A stretch of DNA of 49,061 bases from the NCBI RefSeq assembly GCF_001677885.1, contig NZ_LOCQ01000034.1, forward strand, positions 1-49,061. The letters run 5' to 3'. The position numbers and the translations under genes are program-made. The stretch comes from Janthinobacterium psychrotolerans. GTDB taxonomy: Bacteria; Pseudomonadota; Gammaproteobacteria; Burkholderiales; Burkholderiaceae_D. The notes beneath the pieces are model-generated. The model made no database searches. It had not been told where the DNA came from and saw only the letters and a list, made by a program, of their open reading frames with translations. This document shows, in pieces, positions 47,817-49,061 of this stretch; position 1 is the stretch's first letter; each line of letters opens with the position of its first letter.

Positions 47817-48572
47817 ATGATGAAAACACTGTTGATTCCTTTATTGCTGCTGCCGCTGTGGGCGCAGGCCCAGGTCACCATCGATGCCCCCAAAAGCGGC
47901 TGGCGCAATTCGGCCGGTGCGCAAGAGCAATATACGCAAGCGGTCAATTACCCGGCCGCGTCGGTCAACCTGCAGCCGGGCCAGGCCGAGACGGCGCAGA
48001 TACGCGGGCGCATCGCCGGCGCCGTCAAGGGTAAACCCGCCACCCTGGTGGTCAACGGCGTGGCCATGCCGATGGAAGTGGGCGAGGACGGCAGCTACGG
48101 CCGCCCCTATGGTTTCGGTAGCGGTTCCAATAGCGTGGAAGTGCGCTCGCCCGACGGCAAGAGCCGCGCGCGCACCCAGTTTGTCGACAGCTACCAGGGC
48201 AAGACCCAGGCGCGCCTGCGCGTCGTGCTGTCCTGGGACAGCGCCGGCACCGACCTCGATCTGCACGTGGTCACGCCCGACGGCGGCCACGCCTGGTATG
48301 GCAACCGCGTGCTGAAAGATGGCGGCGCGCTGGACGTGGACGTCACCACCGGCTATGGCCCGGAAATCTTCTCCAGCGCGGCTCCCCTGAAGGGCAACTA
48401 CCACGTCTATGTGAACTACTACGGCAGCGGCGAGAATACCTCGGTGCTGACGGTGGCCAGATTGTCGATCATTACCAACGAGGGCACGCCGCGTGAAAAA
48501 CTGCAGAGCTTCCAGGTGCCGATGCGCGCCGCCGGCGAGTTGACCCTGGTGAAATCGTTCGTCTTGCCATAA
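47817..48572 (+). CDS. DUF2135 protein, YfaP-like, copy 2
   Basis: 251 residues, starting one base past the stop of copy 1 (ATG at 47817 or 47820). Signal peptide MKTLLIPLLLLPLWAQAQ. The core YGFGSGSNSVEVRSPDG, LSWDSAGTDLDLHVVTPDGGHAWYG and GGALDVDVTTGYGPEIFSSAAPLKGNYHVYVNYYG follows copy 1 position by position, including the shared GELTLVK at the C-terminus. Both copies share an NYP-x-S-x-x-x-x-x-G segment after the signal peptide. The pair is a tandem duplication. It ends the operon; no terminator was seen before the rRNA promoters. Confidence 0.88.
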   Translation: MMKTLLIPLLLLPLWAQAQVTIDAPKSGWRNSAGAQEQYTQAVNYPAASVNLQPGQAETAQIRGRIAGAVKGKPATLVVNGVAMPMEVGEDGSYGRPYGFGSGSNSVEVRSPDGKSRARTQFVDSYQGKTQARLRVVLSWDSAGTDLDLHVVTPDGGHAWYGNRVLKDGGALDVDVTTGYGPEIFSSAAPLKGNYHVYVNYYGSGENTSVLTVARLSIITNEGTPREKLQSFQVPMRAAGELTLVKSFVLP

Positions 48573-48580
48573 AAAGGCGC

Positions 48581-48609
48581 TTGCGGACCGGCCTGGCCTT
48601 TGCTATAGT
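48581..48609 (+). promoter_or_regulatory. Upstream rRNA operon promoter
   Basis: TTGCGG (48581-48586), 17-base spacer, TATAGT (48604-48609). It lies about 360 bases before 16S rRNA, as a tandem rrn P1 would, and is within ten bases of the last yfaP stop. The spacing is optimal for sigma70; the GC-rich stretch after the -10 (CGCCTCCTC) could act as a discriminator. Confidence 0.65.
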
Positions 48610-48675
48610 TCGCCTCCTCGCAAAACGACGCACACAAAACAAGGTGTTGCAGAGTTAGCGGGGTAAAAAAGAAGG

Positions 48676-48704
48676 TTGACGAATTAGCCGAAACGCTTCA
48701 TAAT
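48676..48704 (+). promoter_or_regulatory. Second rRNA operon promoter
   Basis: TTGACG (48676-48681), 17-base spacer, CATAAT (48699-48704), about 270 bases before 16S rRNA. Together with the upstream promoter it forms the tandem arrangement usual for rRNA operons. Confidence 0.7.
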
Positions 48705-48769
48705 CTTCCTTCTTCGCAGCTGACAAACACAACGCTTTGTCGATAGCGCGAAACGTAGCACCGAATACC

Positions 48770-48780
48770 GTTCTTTAACA
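48770..48780 (+). promoter_or_regulatory. boxA-like antitermination site in the rRNA leader
   Basis: GTTCTTTAACA is one of the closest possible matches to the boxA element (TGCTCTTTAACA) that loads NusB-NusE and makes rRNA transcription resist Rho. It lies about 190 bases before the 16S start, a normal position. No boxB was verified. Confidence 0.75.
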
Positions 48781-48972
48781 ATTAACAGTCGATAAGTGTG
48801 GGCATTTGATGAAGTGCAGCGTCGATCTTCGGATTGACGTAAAACTTAAAATATCAAATGTTCACAAGAAATAATGAAATAGGACGCTACGAAAGTAGTG
48901 GCCTGTCAGTTTTTTGAGTGAGCGACCCGTCAGCAATGACGGTGCCAATAAAATGGCAAAGTAACAGAGATT

Positions 48973-49061
48973 AAACTGAAGAGTTTGATCCTGGCTCAGA
49001 TTGAACGCTGGCGGCATGCCTTACACATGCAAGTCGAACGGCAGCACGGAGCTTGCTCTGG
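48973..49061 (+). rRNA. rrs: 16S ribosomal RNA, 5' end only
   Basis: The sequence AAACTGAAGAGTTTGATCCT followed by GGCTCAG and ATTGAACGCTGGCGGC is the conserved 16S start (position 27F primer site included), and ATGCAAGTCGAACGG lies downstream. The rest of the gene lies outside the window. The exact first base is set by analogy to E. coli. It is transcribed away from the origin, co-directional with replication. Confidence 0.97.

Overview
The window comes from the replication-origin region of a betaproteobacterial chromosome, most likely an Oxalobacteraceae member of the Janthinobacterium/Massilia/Duganella type. Three things suggest this: the GC-rich codon use of the core genes, the classical order gyrB-dnaN-dnaA / rpmH-rnpA-yidD-yidC-mnmE switching strand at a presumptive origin near 20.8-21.25 kb, and the sequence style of the flanking genes. 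The family assignment is an inference from reading; no search was run.

Left part (1-15.4 kb): an IS21-family istA fragment runs off the left edge. Behind it lie two opposed arrays of short end-type repeats (482-654), an exported protein of unknown function and an orphan VbhA-like antitoxin with two copies of the antitoxin motif. From about 2.2 to 15.4 kb the DNA is visibly more AT-rich than the rest and looks like a defence island inserted directly downstream of gyrB. It holds a cytosine-5 DNA methyltransferase (dcm type) divergent from a Vsr mismatch endonuclease. It also holds a tightly overlapping five-gene operon on the minus strand: ankyrin-sigma70 fusion, GHKL ATPase, Z1-domain helicase, PD-(D/E)XK protein (DUF4420 type) and AIPR protein. 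GHKL ATPase + Z1 helicase + nucleases + C5 methylase + Vsr is a recognised predicted restriction-type neighbourhood. The first gene is unusual: an 888-residue protein joining ankyrin repeats, an almost intact RpoD-like sigma factor and an unrecognised C-terminal domain.

Middle (15.4-25.4 kb): gyrB (with a clear terminator), dnaN and dnaA run left; rpmH, rnpA, yidD, yidC and mnmE run right. REPIN-like inverted repeats sit between gyrB and dnaN and between yidC and mnmE.

Right-middle (25.4-38.4 kb): two small proteins, an orphan Hpt protein, a CAP-domain lipoprotein, phosphatidylserine synthase and an aldo/keto reductase. A long minus-strand series follows: a STAS-MlaE permease, MlaF-like ATPase, MCE protein, PqiC-like lipoprotein, VanZ-like membrane protein, 2Fe-2S ferredoxin, alpha/beta hydrolase and a D-Ala-D-Ala carboxypeptidase. 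A B12-binding radical SAM protein lies just upstream of that series.

Right end (38.5-49 kb): a six-gene, translationally coupled envelope operon matching E. coli yfaA-yfaT-yfaS-yfaQ-yfaP and the Pseudomonas mag operon, built around a 1515-residue alpha-2-macroglobulin with a CxEQ thioester motif and ending in a duplicated yfaP. An rRNA operon follows, with two sigma70-type promoters, a boxA-like antitermination site and the first ~90 bases of 16S rRNA.
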